Shown in pieces: positions 1 through 8,054 of a stretch of DNA of 33,424 nucleotides; positions within the stretch are counted from its first letter, which is position 1; the number at the start of each line of letters is the position of its first letter. The stretch is from an uncultured Christensenella sp. (GTDB lineage: Bacteria; Bacillota; Clostridia; Christensenellales; Borkfalkiaceae). Below the pieces are notes generated by a model. The model was not told the origin of the DNA. It ran no database searches and saw only the letters and a program-made list of their open reading frames with translations. The translations under genes and the position numbers were made by a program. Location: positions 19,132-52,555 of the forward strand of contig CAJUGP010000006.1 of the NCBI GenBank assembly GCA_910586365.1, in the 5' to 3' direction.

Positions 1-2
1 TC

Positions 3-36
3 GTGATTGGAGTTCAGACGTGTCCTCTTCCGATCT
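3..36 (+). other. Residual Illumina TruSeq adapter at contig end
   Basis: These 34 bases match the standard TruSeq read-2 adapter at 32 of 34 positions, ending in the familiar CTTCCGATCT. The mismatches are T at position 7 (adapter C) and C at position 24 (adapter G). The match comes from memory of the adapter and was not computed. It means the first 36 bases are not genomic and the contig starts here. The first 11 residues of the open frame running into addA are adapter-encoded. Confidence 0.93.
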
Positions 37-38
37 TG

Positions 39-1892
39 ACGGGCGGCGAGCGTTACGGCGAACACGAAGGAGACGTGCAGTTTCATTTGATCCCCGAGCG
101 GGAAAAGCAGGAAAAAACGCGCGGGGTGTATTCGGTGGCGGAAAGCGTGGGAGAAGAGGAGAGCGACGCGCTGAGCGACGAGGTCGTACGGCTGATCGAA
201 GCCGAACGCGGCGCGCTCTTTTACGACGTTGACGCGGGGCGCGAACGCACGGTCGGCTGGGGCGATATTGCCGTTCTCGTGCGCAAAAACACGGGCGACG
301 CGGAACGCATCGTGCGCGCGCTCGTCTCGCGCGGTATCCCCGTCACCACGTCGTCGAAGATCAACGTGTGCGATTATTTCGAGGCGCGGCTTTTGATCGA
401 TTGGTTGTCGCTCCTCGATAACGCGCGGCAGGATATTCCGCTCGGAACGGCGCTGCTCTCGCCCGTAGGCGGATTTACCGACGGCGAATTGGCGGCGATC
501 CGCTTGCGCTTTCCCTCGCCCTATACCTTCCGCGAGGCGTGCGAAAAATACCGCCGCATGCTGTGCGATCCGATCGCGCAAAAGCTTGCGGCGTTTGAAG
601 AACGGTATGCGCGTCTGCGCGCGCTGTGCGCCGTGCGCACGGCGGCGGAGATGATGAACGAATTGCTTTCGGCGGGGTTGGAGCGGCAGATCGCGCAAAA
701 AGGAAGCGTGCAGGCGCGCTTATCGCACGTGCAGCGGCTCATCGCCGAGGCGGCGGACGACGGCGTACACGAGTTTTTGGCGCGGCTGAAAGCGCTTTCC
801 TACCGCGTGGATTTTTGCGAGAGCGGCGGCGAAAATGCCGTAAAAGTGCATACCATGCACGCGTCCAAGGGCTTGGAATACCCCGTCGTCATTCTTGCAG
901 GGCTGGATGCTCCCTTCCACGGCGTCGATAAAGACGAATTGATGTGGACGGAAGAATTTTACGCCGCGCCCAAGAGTTACGACGTAAAAACGCGCACGGT
1001 CAGCGAAAATATGCTGCGTCTTGCCGCCCAAGCGGCGGAAGAGGAAAAGCAGCTTATCGAAGAAAAAAATCTGCTTTACGTGGCGATGACACGCGCGCAG
1101 TACCGTCTGCATATGCTGTTTGCGGGGAAAGAAACGATCCCCGCGCAATTTGCGTCGCGGTTCTCCGATTTTATCGATCTGCACGAAACGGCGGATTATT
1201 TTACGGAAGGGGGCAGTCTGCCGCCGCCGAAACGGCGCAGCGCGCTTGCGGGCAAACATGACGAAACGCTTTCAAAGACGATCGAAAATCTGTATGCCGT
1301 CGCCTATCCGCATGCCGCCGCGACCGTTCTGCCCGTAAAGAGTTCGGCGACCGCGCTGATGCGCGAAGAAGAAAACGAAGAGCGCGCGCATTTTACGGGA
1401 AAGGGGTTCAGCAAGGAAGAGGGCGTCGCGTACCATTTGTTTTTGCAGAACGTGACCTTCGGCGCGGACGCGGAAGAAGAATTTGCGCGTATGCGCCGTG
1501 CAGGGATTTTAACCGAAGAGCAAGCCGCGTTGATCGACCTTGCGCAGCTGAAAAAGATCTTGGCGATCCCCTGCCTCGCGTCGCTTGCGGGCAAACGTAT
1601 TTTCCGCGAACAGACCTTTCTCGTGCGCCTTTCCGCGCGCGAAACGGGCGTTGCCGATTGCGACGACGAGCTTATCTTTCAGGGCGCGATCGATTTATTG
1701 GTCGAGGACGAACAGGGTTTTACCGTCGTCGATTACAAATATTCGGGCAAGGACGAGCGCGATATCGTGAAATCGTACGCCGTTCAGATCAACCTATATA
1801 AAAAAGCCGTTGCGCGGACCATGCGCGTAAGGGAAGAGAGCGTGCGCGCGCGGATCGTGAATATCGCCTCGGGGCGCGAAATCGTGTTATAA
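39..1892 (+). CDS. addA: ATP-dependent helicase/nuclease subunit A (AddA), C-terminal part
   Basis: This is the C-terminal half of AddA, the helicase-nuclease subunit that with AddB processes double-strand DNA ends for RecA-dependent recombination in the cytoplasm. About 617 genomic residues remain of a family usually near 1,200. Numbering from base 3, UvrD-type helicase signatures are visible: DIAVLVRKN near 89, VHTMHASKGLEYPVV near 281-296, and LLYVAMTRAQYRLH near 358-371. A C-terminal PD-(D/E)XK nuclease follows, with GAIDLLVED near 561 and the catalytic VVDYKYS near 575-581. The true N-terminus is missing because the contig begins here. The frame happens to continue into adapter sequence as far as base 3, so the apparent GTG start is artificial. 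AddB, normally upstream, is not in the window. A weak hairpin follows the stop codon. The identification is secure; an alternative UvrD-like helicase is unlikely given the C-terminal nuclease. Confidence 0.93.
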   Translation, partial: TGGERYGEHEGDVQFHLIPEREKQEKTRGVYSVAESVGEEESDALSDEVVRLIEAERGALFYDVDAGRERTVGWGDIAVLVRKNTGDAERIVRALVSRGIPVTTSSKINVCDYFEARLLIDWLSLLDNARQDIPLGTALLSPVGGFTDGELAAIRLRFPSPYTFREACEKYRRMLCDPIAQKLAAFEERYARLRALCAVRTAAEMMNELLSAGLERQIAQKGSVQARLSHVQRLIAEAADDGVHEFLARLKALSYRVDFCESGGENAVKVHTMHASKGLEYPVVILAGLDAPFHGVDKDELMWTEEFYAAPKSYDVKTRTVSENMLRLAAQAAEEEKQLIEEKNLLYVAMTRAQYRLHMLFAGKETIPAQFASRFSDFIDLHETADYFTEGGSLPPPKRRSALAGKHDETLSKTIENLYAVAYPHAAATVLPVKSSATALMREEENEERAHFTGKGFSKEEGVAYHLFLQNVTFGADAEEEFARMRRAGILTEEQAALIDLAQLKKILAIPCLASLAGKRIFREQTFLVRLSARETGVADCDDELIFQGAIDLLVEDEQGFTVVDYKYSGKDERDIVKSYAVQINLYKKAVARTMRVREESVRARIVNIASGREIVL

Positions 1893-1920
1893 AAAAATTC
1901 CCGTCGGACGGGAATAAGTT
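1891..1920 (+). terminator. Weak hairpin after addA
   Basis: A short inverted repeat (TTCCCGT at 1898-1904, ACGGGAA at 1908-1914, loop CGG) is flanked by seven A residues upstream and TAAGTTT downstream. The U-tract is poor on the plus strand, so termination may be partial. On the minus strand the A-run would give a better U-tract, but no minus-strand gene reads into it. Confidence 0.4.
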
Positions 1921-1966
1921 TCGCGAAAAGCGGGTATCATTTATCGGATAGGATTGCGGAGGGGTT

Positions 1967-2581
1967 ATGGAAATCTTTTTGAAGTTGATAGAACAGGTGG
2001 GGGCGAACGTGCCCGCATGGGCGCCGCTTATCGTGTGCCCCGCGCTCGTTGCGGCGCTTGCCGTGCTTTTTACGGTCGTAGGCGGCAGAAAAGCGTATGC
2101 GCCGCTTTCGCTTGCCGTCGGCGCGGCGGGGGTCTTTTTCGTGTGCTGCGCCGAAAACGCGACAATTGGTTTGATTTACGCCGCGCTGTTTTTATTTGTC
2201 GCAGGGCTTTTTTCGCTGCTCTTTCTCATTCCCTGTCCGCTCAAAAAACGCGCGGAAGGGCGCGAGGACAGACGGCGCGCCCGCGACGAGGCGATTTATC
2301 AAACCTTCCGCGAAGAGTTAGAGCTGCCCGAAGAGAACGTGCCCGCGGGCGAAAAACCGCTTGCAACGGCGGAAGAGTGCGGCACTTGCCTTTCGCACGT
2401 GACGGCGCTGCTCGCAAAGCTCAAAAAGGAAAAGCTCAGCCCTGCCGACCGTTTGGAAATCGAGGCGCTCACGCGCACGGTGGAAGGATACCGCGGCAAG
2501 TCGCTCAGCGAAAAAGAGCTGCACCTCGTCAACGACTGTCTTGCCACCGTCTTGAAACTGACCGCAAAATATAAATTATAA
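1967..2581 (+). CDS. Small membrane protein of unknown function
   Basis: I do not recognise the family. The 204-residue protein has an N-terminal membrane part with about three hydrophobic helices (roughly residues 19-40, 45-62 and 66-88). A charged cytoplasmic region from about residue 90 follows, starting KKRAEGREDRRRARDE and continuing as a mainly helical, Leu/Lys/Glu-rich tail that may form coiled coils. GGAGGGG at 1958-1964 lies just before the ATG and supports this start. It lies 74 bases after addA on the same strand with only a weak hairpin between, so it could be partly co-transcribed. It converges on the PRC-barrel gene: the two stop codons lie within a 6-base overlap (2576-2581), leaving no room for an intergenic terminator. 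No catalytic motif is visible. Confidence 0.75.
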   Translation: MEIFLKLIEQVGANVPAWAPLIVCPALVAALAVLFTVVGGRKAYAPLSLAVGAAGVFFVCCAENATIGLIYAALFLFVAGLFSLLFLIPCPLKKRAEGREDRRRARDEAIYQTFREELELPEENVPAGEKPLATAEECGTCLSHVTALLAKLKKEKLSPADRLEIEALTRTVEGYRGKSLSEKELHLVNDCLATVLKLTAKYKL

Positions 2582-3241
2582 GGGAAGATTGGTCAACGTG
2601 TTTACGGTGAGCTGCAGCAGGCGGTTATGCCGTCTTGCCTGCGCGAGCGTATCGGGCGTGATCAGGTCGCCCGTGTGCGCCACAACGTTGCCTTCCGAAT
2701 CGAATACCGTTTTGCGTACGCGCCGTCCGAGCAGATTGAGCCGATTAAATTTGCTCTCGGACGGCGTTTTTTCTTTTGCCGCCGTATTTACCGCGCACGC
2801 GGCGCTTTTTTTATGCGGCGTCTGCGCGGCGCGTTTGCGCGCGGAAGGCTCGCTGCGCAGAATGACGACGTTTCCGAAACGGGCGCGCGCGGCGGAAAAG
2901 CGCGAGCCGTCGTTGAGAATGAGGTACGCGCCGTCGCTTTCGAGCGAAAGATCGTAAACCGTGCCGAGCGATTCGCCGCGTTCCGAATAGACGGCAAGCC
3001 CGAACGGGGCGTTCTGCCCTTGGCTTTCGATAATTTCGGCGCGTTGGTCGTTGCAGACGACCGCGTCGCCGACCGAGAGCACGGCGCGGGCGGGCAGATA
3101 AAATTCGTTTTCTTCGCCGTCGGCGCATCCGAGCGCAAAGAGTTTGGTGCGGTTTTTGGTGAGCAGCACGCTGAGCACGTAACCGAGTTCGTTTCCTTCT
3201 CTTGAAAAAATGCGTTTTCCGATAAGAGTTGAAATTTGCAT
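2576..3241 (-). CDS. PRC-barrel domain protein
   Basis: This 221-residue soluble protein is probably a PRC-barrel protein. PRC-barrels are small beta-barrel modules found in RimM and in photosynthetic reaction centre H subunits. The opening, IGKRIFSREGNELGYV at residues 7-22, is a typical PRC start. A second similar segment, FGLAVYSERGESLGTVYDL, lies near residues 80-98, and a third, LLGRRVRKTVFDSEGNVVAH, near 170-190. A Lys/Ala-rich linker (about 130-160) separates the second and third. In Clostridia such proteins are common near sporulation or envelope genes, but the role here is unknown. The start is supported by an AGGAGAGAG motif a few bases upstream on the minus strand. The 3' end overlaps the convergent membrane-protein gene by 6 bases. 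The 147-base gap to the araC-type gene upstream holds no ORF. Confidence 0.7.
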   Translation of the reverse strand: MQISTLIGKRIFSREGNELGYVLSVLLTKNRTKLFALGCADGEENEFYLPARAVLSVGDAVVCNDQRAEIIESQGQNAPFGLAVYSERGESLGTVYDLSLESDGAYLILNDGSRFSAARARFGNVVILRSEPSARKRAAQTPHKKSAACAVNTAAKEKTPSESKFNRLNLLGRRVRKTVFDSEGNVVAHTGDLITPDTLAQARRHNRLLQLTVNTLTNLPL

Positions 3242-3388
3242 GATTCTCTCTCCTGCATTGCGCGGCGGTTTTCGATATGGCGCAATCGCGTATACTTTAA
3301 CGTATGCCGTCTTTTACGGTATTTCAACGCAAATTTTATAAAAGAAAGAAAAATTAAGTCGAATTCAAGTTACGGCAAGCGAAGCAGG

Positions 3389-4216
3389 TCAGCGGGAAGA
3401 ATTGCTTTTGCGGTACGCGCGGGGCGATACGCCGAACGCTTTTTTGAAGATTTTGGAAAAATAATTGTAATCGGGTATCCCGCATTTCTGCGCGATCGCG
3501 TTTACGGCAAGATCGGTTTCCGCGAGGTAGGAACAGGCGCGGTGAAGCCGTCTTTTTTTGATATATTCGGCGGGGGAATCGTTAAAATAATCTTTGAAAA
3601 TGCCGTATAGCTCGTTGCGCGAAAGGCGGAAGCGTGCGCACAGTTCGGAAACGGAAAGCGCGTCTTTGAGGTGCGAATTGACATACGCGTCGATTTGACG
3701 GTCGATGCCGCCTTCCGCCGCGCTCATCAAGCCTTTTAGATGCTCGTATCCCGCGCACGCGTCGAGAATGCGGATCGCCGAATTGATTTTTTCCTGTTCG
3801 ACAAGGGGCAGCGCGCCGTACGAGGCGGTCAGCTCCTGTTTGGTTGCGTCGGCAAGGGCGGCGAGCACGGCGTCGGGCAGACCGCTTTCTTCGGCGCGGA
3901 TCTGCCCGACCACGATATAGCCGATGATCCGTTCGCCGTAGAGCACGGGCGAAACGCACTCCAAAAGACCCGCATGGCAGATATAGCGGTATTGGCGGTG
4001 CGTTTTTTTGCATTCGGCGAACGCGCGTTTGTCGCACAGGCGGCATTTTTCGTCCTGCTCGGGAATTTCGCGCAGGCGTTTGCAAAAGGGGGTGTGTTTT
4101 TCGGGGAAGTAACAAAGCTCGTTTCCCGCTTCGTCGCAAATGCAGATTTTAATGTGCGCTAAATTGTAAAAATCGCGTAAAAGCTCTTGCATTTTCGCCA
4201 ATCCGAAATCGTTCAT
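3389..4216 (-). CDS. AraC-family regulator with PocR-type sensory domain
   Basis: This is a 275-residue transcription regulator. Residues 1-150 look like a PocR ligand-binding domain: the opening is MNDFGLAKMQELLRDFYN, followed by a cysteine-rich stretch (CKRLRE, CRLCDKRAFAECKK, YICHAGLLECV) and the GYIVVGQ strand typical of the family. Residues from about 175 to the end are an AraC double helix-turn-helix (LSVSELCARFRLSRNELYGIF, then IAQKCGIPDYNYFSKIFKKAFGVSP). The frame is open upstream to 4333, but that start would overlap the divergent kinase. The ATG at 4216 has GAGGA about 9 bases upstream and follows a good minus-strand promoter, so I chose it. PocR of Salmonella senses 1,2-propanediol and controls pdu/cob genes. 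Here the divergent kinase-isomerase-aldolase operon is the obvious target, and the ligand is unknown. Confidence 0.88.
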   Translation of the reverse strand: MNDFGLAKMQELLRDFYNLAHIKICICDEAGNELCYFPEKHTPFCKRLREIPEQDEKCRLCDKRAFAECKKTHRQYRYICHAGLLECVSPVLYGERIIGYIVVGQIRAEESGLPDAVLAALADATKQELTASYGALPLVEQEKINSAIRILDACAGYEHLKGLMSAAEGGIDRQIDAYVNSHLKDALSVSELCARFRLSRNELYGIFKDYFNDSPAEYIKKRRLHRACSYLAETDLAVNAIAQKCGIPDYNYFSKIFKKAFGVSPRAYRKSNSSR

Positions 4217-4238
4217 ATAAGTATTCCTCGGTACGAAA

Positions 4239-4267
4239 TTACCATATTTATAAACGCATTTTACTAT
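4239..4267 (+). promoter_or_regulatory. Possible promoter of the kinase-isomerase-aldolase operon
   Basis: TTACCA (4239-4244) and TACTAT (4262-4267) are separated by 17 bases on the plus strand, each matching 4 of 6 consensus bases. The poor match fits a promoter that needs an activator such as the divergent AraC-type protein. It overlaps the regulator's own promoter, so binding in this 83-base gap could control both directions. Confidence 0.4.
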
Positions 4268-4286
4268 ATTCGCGCGCGTTTGGCAA
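4258..4286 (-). promoter_or_regulatory. Promoter of the PocR/AraC regulator gene
   Basis: On the minus strand TTGCCA (4286-4281) and TAAAAT (4263-4258) are separated by exactly 17 bases. Transcription would start near 4251, about 35 bases before the ATG at 4216. This supports 4216 over the upstream in-frame start at 4333. Confidence 0.65.
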
Positions 4287-4299
4287 GTAAAATAGCGGT

Positions 4300-5766
4300 A
4301 TGAATTATTTGAGCATCGACGTCGGAACGACAAATTGCAAATGTCAGCTCTTTTCCGATCGCGGCGAAATCCTGGAAGAGAACGCCGCGGAATACGGCTT
4401 TTACGTCGAAAACGGCGATACGTACGTCGACGTAGCGGCGATCCGTTCGCACGTGCGCGGTATGATTTCTGCCGTTGCGCGCAGGCATACGGTTGATTCC
4501 ATTTGTATTTCTTCGTTCGGGGAGTCGTTCGTTTTGCTCAGCGAACAAGACGAAGTGCTGTTCCGCCCTATGCTTTACACCGATCCGCGCGGCGAGGAAG
4601 AGGCGCGCGCGATCGCGCGGCGGTTTTCCGAAGAACGGTTGTTTGCGTCCACGGGCACGCTGCCCCATAGCATGTACTCGCTCAGTAAGCTGCTATGGAT
4701 CAAAAAGCACGCGCCGAACGCCTTTGAAAAAGCCGATAAACTCATGCTGCTGTGCGATTATATCGGCTATTTGCTCACGGGCGAGCGGGTCATCGATTAT
4801 TCGCTTGCCTCGCGCACGGGGGCGTTCGATATCCGCGCGCTGCAATTCGATCGCGAATTGCTCTCTGCGTTTTCCGTTCCCGTATCGCTTTTTTCGCGTC
4901 CGATGCCGGCGGGCAGCGTCGTGGGTAAAGTAAAGGCGCAAACGTGCGGAGAGCTCGGTCTGCCTGAAACTTGCAAGGTGATCTTGGGCAGTCACGATCA
5001 AATTTGCTCCGCGCTCGGCGCGGGCGCGCTCGAAGAGGGCGACGCCGTCGACGGCATGGGTACGGTGGAGTGCATCACGACGCTTTTCCGCACGCTGCCG
5101 AATGCTCCCGTCATGGGCAAACAGGGTTACGTATGCGTCCCTTACGCCGTGAAAGGGCTTTACTGCACCTATCTTTTCAACTATTCGTGCGGCTTGCTCG
5201 TGCGTTGGTTCCGCCGGACGTTATTGCACGACTATAAAGGCGAGGAGCGCAGCTTTTTCGACTATATCGAAAAGCGCATGAAAGACCAGCCTTCGCGCGT
5301 GCTGGCGCTGCCCTATTTTGCGGGCGCGGCGACGCCGTATGCCGATATCAACGCGACGGGCGCTTTTCTGCATTTGACGGCACAGACCGAGGATGCGGAA
5401 ATCTACCGCGCGATTTTGGAAGCGTGCGCCATGGAAATGAAGCTCAACACCCAAACGATACGTTCTTACGGCATCGAAATCAAGCGCGCCACGGCGACGG
5501 GGGGCGGTGCGAATTCGGAAAAATGGCTGCAAATCAAGGCGGAAATACAAGAGATTCCCTTCCGCACGCTGCGTTCTTCCGAGGGGGGGCTTTGCGGCTG
5601 CGCCATGTTGCAAGCGGTCGCCATGGGTACGGCGGACAATCTGAGCGAGGCGGCGGCGACGTTCGTGCGCTATGCCAAATTATACGAGCCGCGCGGCGGA
5701 AGCCGTTACGCCCAACATTACGAAAAATATAAAAAATTATATCGACTGATAAAGGAGATCGACTGA
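4300..5766 (+). CDS. FGGY-family carbohydrate kinase
   Basis: This 488-residue cytosolic kinase of the FGGY family (xylulokinase, rhamnulokinase, fuculokinase and relatives) phosphorylates a ketose or polyol with ATP. Visible signatures are the N-terminal phosphate loop SIDVGTTNCK (5-14), the substrate-side segment SFGESFVLL near 69-77, GSHDQ with the probable catalytic base Asp233, GMGTVEC near 251-257, and the ATP-site motif TGGGANS at 400-406. Length is normal for the family. The ATG at 4300 is fixed by the family's N-terminus, yet no clear Shine-Dalgarno sequence precedes it. It is the first gene of an operon with the isomerase (1-base gap) and the aldolase. FGGY kinases acting after fucose/rhamnose-type isomerases usually give the ketose 1-phosphate; the exact sugar cannot be told from sequence. 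Confidence 0.9.
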   Translation: MNYLSIDVGTTNCKCQLFSDRGEILEENAAEYGFYVENGDTYVDVAAIRSHVRGMISAVARRHTVDSICISSFGESFVLLSEQDEVLFRPMLYTDPRGEEEARAIARRFSEERLFASTGTLPHSMYSLSKLLWIKKHAPNAFEKADKLMLLCDYIGYLLTGERVIDYSLASRTGAFDIRALQFDRELLSAFSVPVSLFSRPMPAGSVVGKVKAQTCGELGLPETCKVILGSHDQICSALGAGALEEGDAVDGMGTVECITTLFRTLPNAPVMGKQGYVCVPYAVKGLYCTYLFNYSCGLLVRWFRRTLLHDYKGEERSFFDYIEKRMKDQPSRVLALPYFAGAATPYADINATGAFLHLTAQTEDAEIYRAILEACAMEMKLNTQTIRSYGIEIKRATATGGGANSEKWLQIKAEIQEIPFRTLRSSEGGLCGCAMLQAVAMGTADNLSEAAATFVRYAKLYEPRGGSRYAQHYEKYKKLYRLIKEID

Positions 5767-5767
5767 A

Positions 5768-7162
5768 ATGAAATTTGCACTGTTTTTCGGCAACCGCGGG
5801 TTTATGCCCGGCGAACTGATCACTGGCGCGCGCAAAGAGATGATCGAGGCGGTGACCAAGGCGGGCTTCGATTATCTTGCGATGGACGAAAACCTCACCC
5901 GTTACGGCGCGGTTGAAACGCGCGAAGAAGGGAGAATGTACCACGATTGGCTCAAATCCCATGAGGGCGAGTACGACGGCGTTATTCTGTGCATGCCCAT
6001 TTTTATCGACGAGAACGGCGCGGTCGCCGCGCTGCAAGATGCGGGCGTGCCCATTCTCATGCAGGCGTATCCCGACGAAATCGGCAAAATGGACTTCAAA
6101 CACCGCCGCGACGCGTTTTGCGGAAAGTTTTCGGTGACGGATGTTTTTTACCAATACCGCATTCCGTTCACGGTCATGCCTCCGCACGTCGTGCATCCGC
6201 TTTCCGATGCGTTTGCGCAAAACTTAACGGATTTTGCCGCGATCTGCCGCGTCGTCAAGGGAATGAAGCGCTTTAACCTCGGCTGTATCGGCGCGCGCAC
6301 GACGGCGTTCAAAACCGTGCGGTTCGACGAAGTAACGTTGCAGCGGTACGGCATCAACGTCGAAAGCTTCGATTTGTCCGAGCTTATCGATTTCGTGAAC
6401 AAAAAGAAAGACGACGACCCTGCCGTTCTGGCGAAAAGCAAGCGGTTGGAGGGGTATGCCGATTTTTCGCGCGTTCCCGTGCAAAACAAGCTGACGCTTG
6501 CGAAGATCTCGGTCGTTCTCGACGAGTATATCGAGGCCTACCGTTTAGACGCTTTAACGCTGCGCTGCTGGAACGAGATGGAAACGATCCTGCGCGTCTG
6601 CCCGTGCGTGCTGATCTCCGAGCTGAACGATCGGGGGATCGTGTGCTCGTGCGAGATCGATTTAACGTCGGCGATCACCATGCGCGCGATGGCGCTTGCA
6701 AGCGAAAGACCCACGGCATGTCTTGATTGGAACAACAATTACGGCGACGACGAGAACAAGGTCATTCTCTTCCATTGCGGACCCGTCGCGCAGAGCCTGA
6801 TGGACGGGAAGGGCGCCGTGACCGAACATAAAATGTTTGCAAAGGGCGATCCCGGTTCGGGCTGGGGCACGAACGAGGGCAGGATCAAGGCGATGGACAT
6901 GACTTTTTCCAACGGCTTTACCGAGGACGGAAAACTCAAAGTTTATGCGAGCGAAGCGCGCTTTACGGGCGAACCGATCGAAAAGGAATTTTTCGGCTGC
7001 GGCGGCGTGGCGGAAATTCCCGCTTTGCAGAAAAAGCTGATTCGGCTTGCAAAGGGCGGCTTCAAACACCATACCACGGTGGGCGTCGGGCATATGAAAT
7101 ACGTTTTGGAAGAGGCGTTCGGAAATTATCTTCACTACGAAGTCATTAAGATCGAGGAGTAA
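5768..7162 (+). CDS. L-fucose/L-arabinose isomerase-family protein
   Basis: This 464-residue protein resembles the L-fucose isomerase/arabinose isomerase superfamily (COG2407-like), metal-dependent aldose-ketose isomerases. Supporting features are the N-terminal Rossmann-like start KFALFFGNRGFMPG, a middle domain with GCIGARTTAFKTVRFDEVTLQRYGI (about 176-200), and conserved acidic and cysteine positions in the second half (LRCWNEME, SCEIDLTSAI, FHCGPVAQSL). It ends in a glycine- and histidine-rich tail (KHHTTVGVGHM). AAGGAG lies 12 bases before the ATG. The gene starts 1 base after the kinase stop, so translation is probably coupled. It should feed the kinase with a ketose. It is not RhaA and not a typical FucI, being shorter than the roughly 590 residues of E. 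coli FucI. Members of this broad family act on several aldoses, so no substrate is assigned. Confidence 0.8.
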   Translation: MKFALFFGNRGFMPGELITGARKEMIEAVTKAGFDYLAMDENLTRYGAVETREEGRMYHDWLKSHEGEYDGVILCMPIFIDENGAVAALQDAGVPILMQAYPDEIGKMDFKHRRDAFCGKFSVTDVFYQYRIPFTVMPPHVVHPLSDAFAQNLTDFAAICRVVKGMKRFNLGCIGARTTAFKTVRFDEVTLQRYGINVESFDLSELIDFVNKKKDDDPAVLAKSKRLEGYADFSRVPVQNKLTLAKISVVLDEYIEAYRLDALTLRCWNEMETILRVCPCVLISELNDRGIVCSCEIDLTSAITMRAMALASERPTACLDWNNNYGDDENKVILFHCGPVAQSLMDGKGAVTEHKMFAKGDPGSGWGTNEGRIKAMDMTFSNGFTEDGKLKVYASEARFTGEPIEKEFFGCGGVAEIPALQKKLIRLAKGGFKHHTTVGVGHMKYVLEEAFGNYLHYEVIKIEE

Positions 7163-7166
7163 ACGA

Positions 7167-8012
7167 ATGTTAGCAAGTTTGAAAGAAGTGTGCGAAATCG
7201 CAAAGAAAACCAAAACGGCGGTCGGCAGTTTCAACACGCCCAACCTCGAATGTCTGCTTGCCGTGCTCGACGCGGCGCAAACGCTGCACGTGCCCGTGAT
7301 CGCGGCGCACGCGCAATGCCACGAGGACGTTGCGCCGCTTGAAAAAATCGGTCCCGTCATGCTCGAACTCGCCCGCCGCGCAAGCGTGCCCGTTTGCGTG
7401 CATCTCGACCACGGCGAAGATTTTGAATATTGCAAGAGGGCGGCGGAACTCGGGTTTACCTCGGTGATGATCGATTATTCCGCGCTTTCTTACGGGGAAA
7501 ACGTGCAGGGGACGAAGGCGTTTGTCGATTATGCGCATACGCACGGGGTGGACGTCGAGGCGGAGCTGGGCGCGCTGCCGCAGCGCGAGGGCGGCGGCGA
7601 GAGCGCCGCGCGTCCCGAAGAGCTGTATACCAAACCCGAATTGGTGGAAGAATATCTTGCGCGGACGGGCGCGGACGCGCTTGCAATCGCGTTCGGCACG
7701 GCGCACGGCATCTATAAAACCAAACCCGTGCTCAACATGGATATTATCAGCGAAGTGAGAAAGCATACGGATCTGCCGCTCGTTATGCACGGCGGGAGCG
7801 GAATTTCGCACGAAGAATACAAAGAAGTGATCCGCCGCGGAATCAATAAAATTAACTATTATTCCTATATGTCCTACGAGGGCTATGCGGCGGCGAAGGC
7901 TGCCGCGGGCAAAAAGGACGCGGACTTTTTCCACAACCTTGCGTTAAAAGCGCAAAAGGCGATGGAGCAAAACGCGCTGCAAACCTTAAAGGTGTTCAGC
8001 GGAAAAGAGTAA
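7167..8012 (+). CDS. Class II (zinc) ketose-phosphate aldolase, FBA/KbaY type
   Basis: This 281-residue aldolase belongs to the class II fructose-bisphosphate/tagatose-bisphosphate family. It uses zinc to split a ketose phosphate into dihydroxyacetone phosphate and an aldehyde. The family's functional residues are present: HLDHG with Asp81 and His82, His180 in FGTAHGIYK, His208 in VMHGGSG, and the phosphate-binding GINKIN at 225-230. It follows the isomerase by 4 bases with a GAGGAG ribosome site, and a strong terminator follows it, so it is the last gene of the operon. Family members normally use 1,6-bisphosphates, but the operon encodes only one kinase. Either a monophosphate is cleaved or a second kinase acts from elsewhere. 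This may be a specialised enzyme rather than the cell's glycolytic aldolase. Confidence 0.9.
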   Translation: MLASLKEVCEIAKKTKTAVGSFNTPNLECLLAVLDAAQTLHVPVIAAHAQCHEDVAPLEKIGPVMLELARRASVPVCVHLDHGEDFEYCKRAAELGFTSVMIDYSALSYGENVQGTKAFVDYAHTHGVDVEAELGALPQREGGGESAARPEELYTKPELVEEYLARTGADALAIAFGTAHGIYKTKPVLNMDIISEVRKHTDLPLVMHGGSGISHEEYKEVIRRGINKINYYSYMSYEGYAAAKAAAGKKDADFFHNLALKAQKAMEQNALQTLKVFSGKE

Positions 8013-8026
8013 AACGGAAAGAAAGG

Positions 8027-8052
8027 GCAGAGCGAAACGCTCTGCTTTTTTT
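8027..8052 (+). terminator. Rho-independent terminator of the sugar operon
   Basis: An 8-bp stem (GCAGAGCG at 8027-8034, CGCTCTGC at 8038-8045) with an AAA loop is followed directly by seven T residues. This ends the kinase-isomerase-aldolase transcript and separates it from the exporter gene downstream. Confidence 0.92.
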
Positions 8053-8054
8053 AT

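Noticed and set aside
4217..4333. Upstream start of the PocR/AraC regulator at 4333
   Set aside because: It would overlap the kinase start and its own promoter; the 4216 start has a ribosome site and fits the domain boundary.
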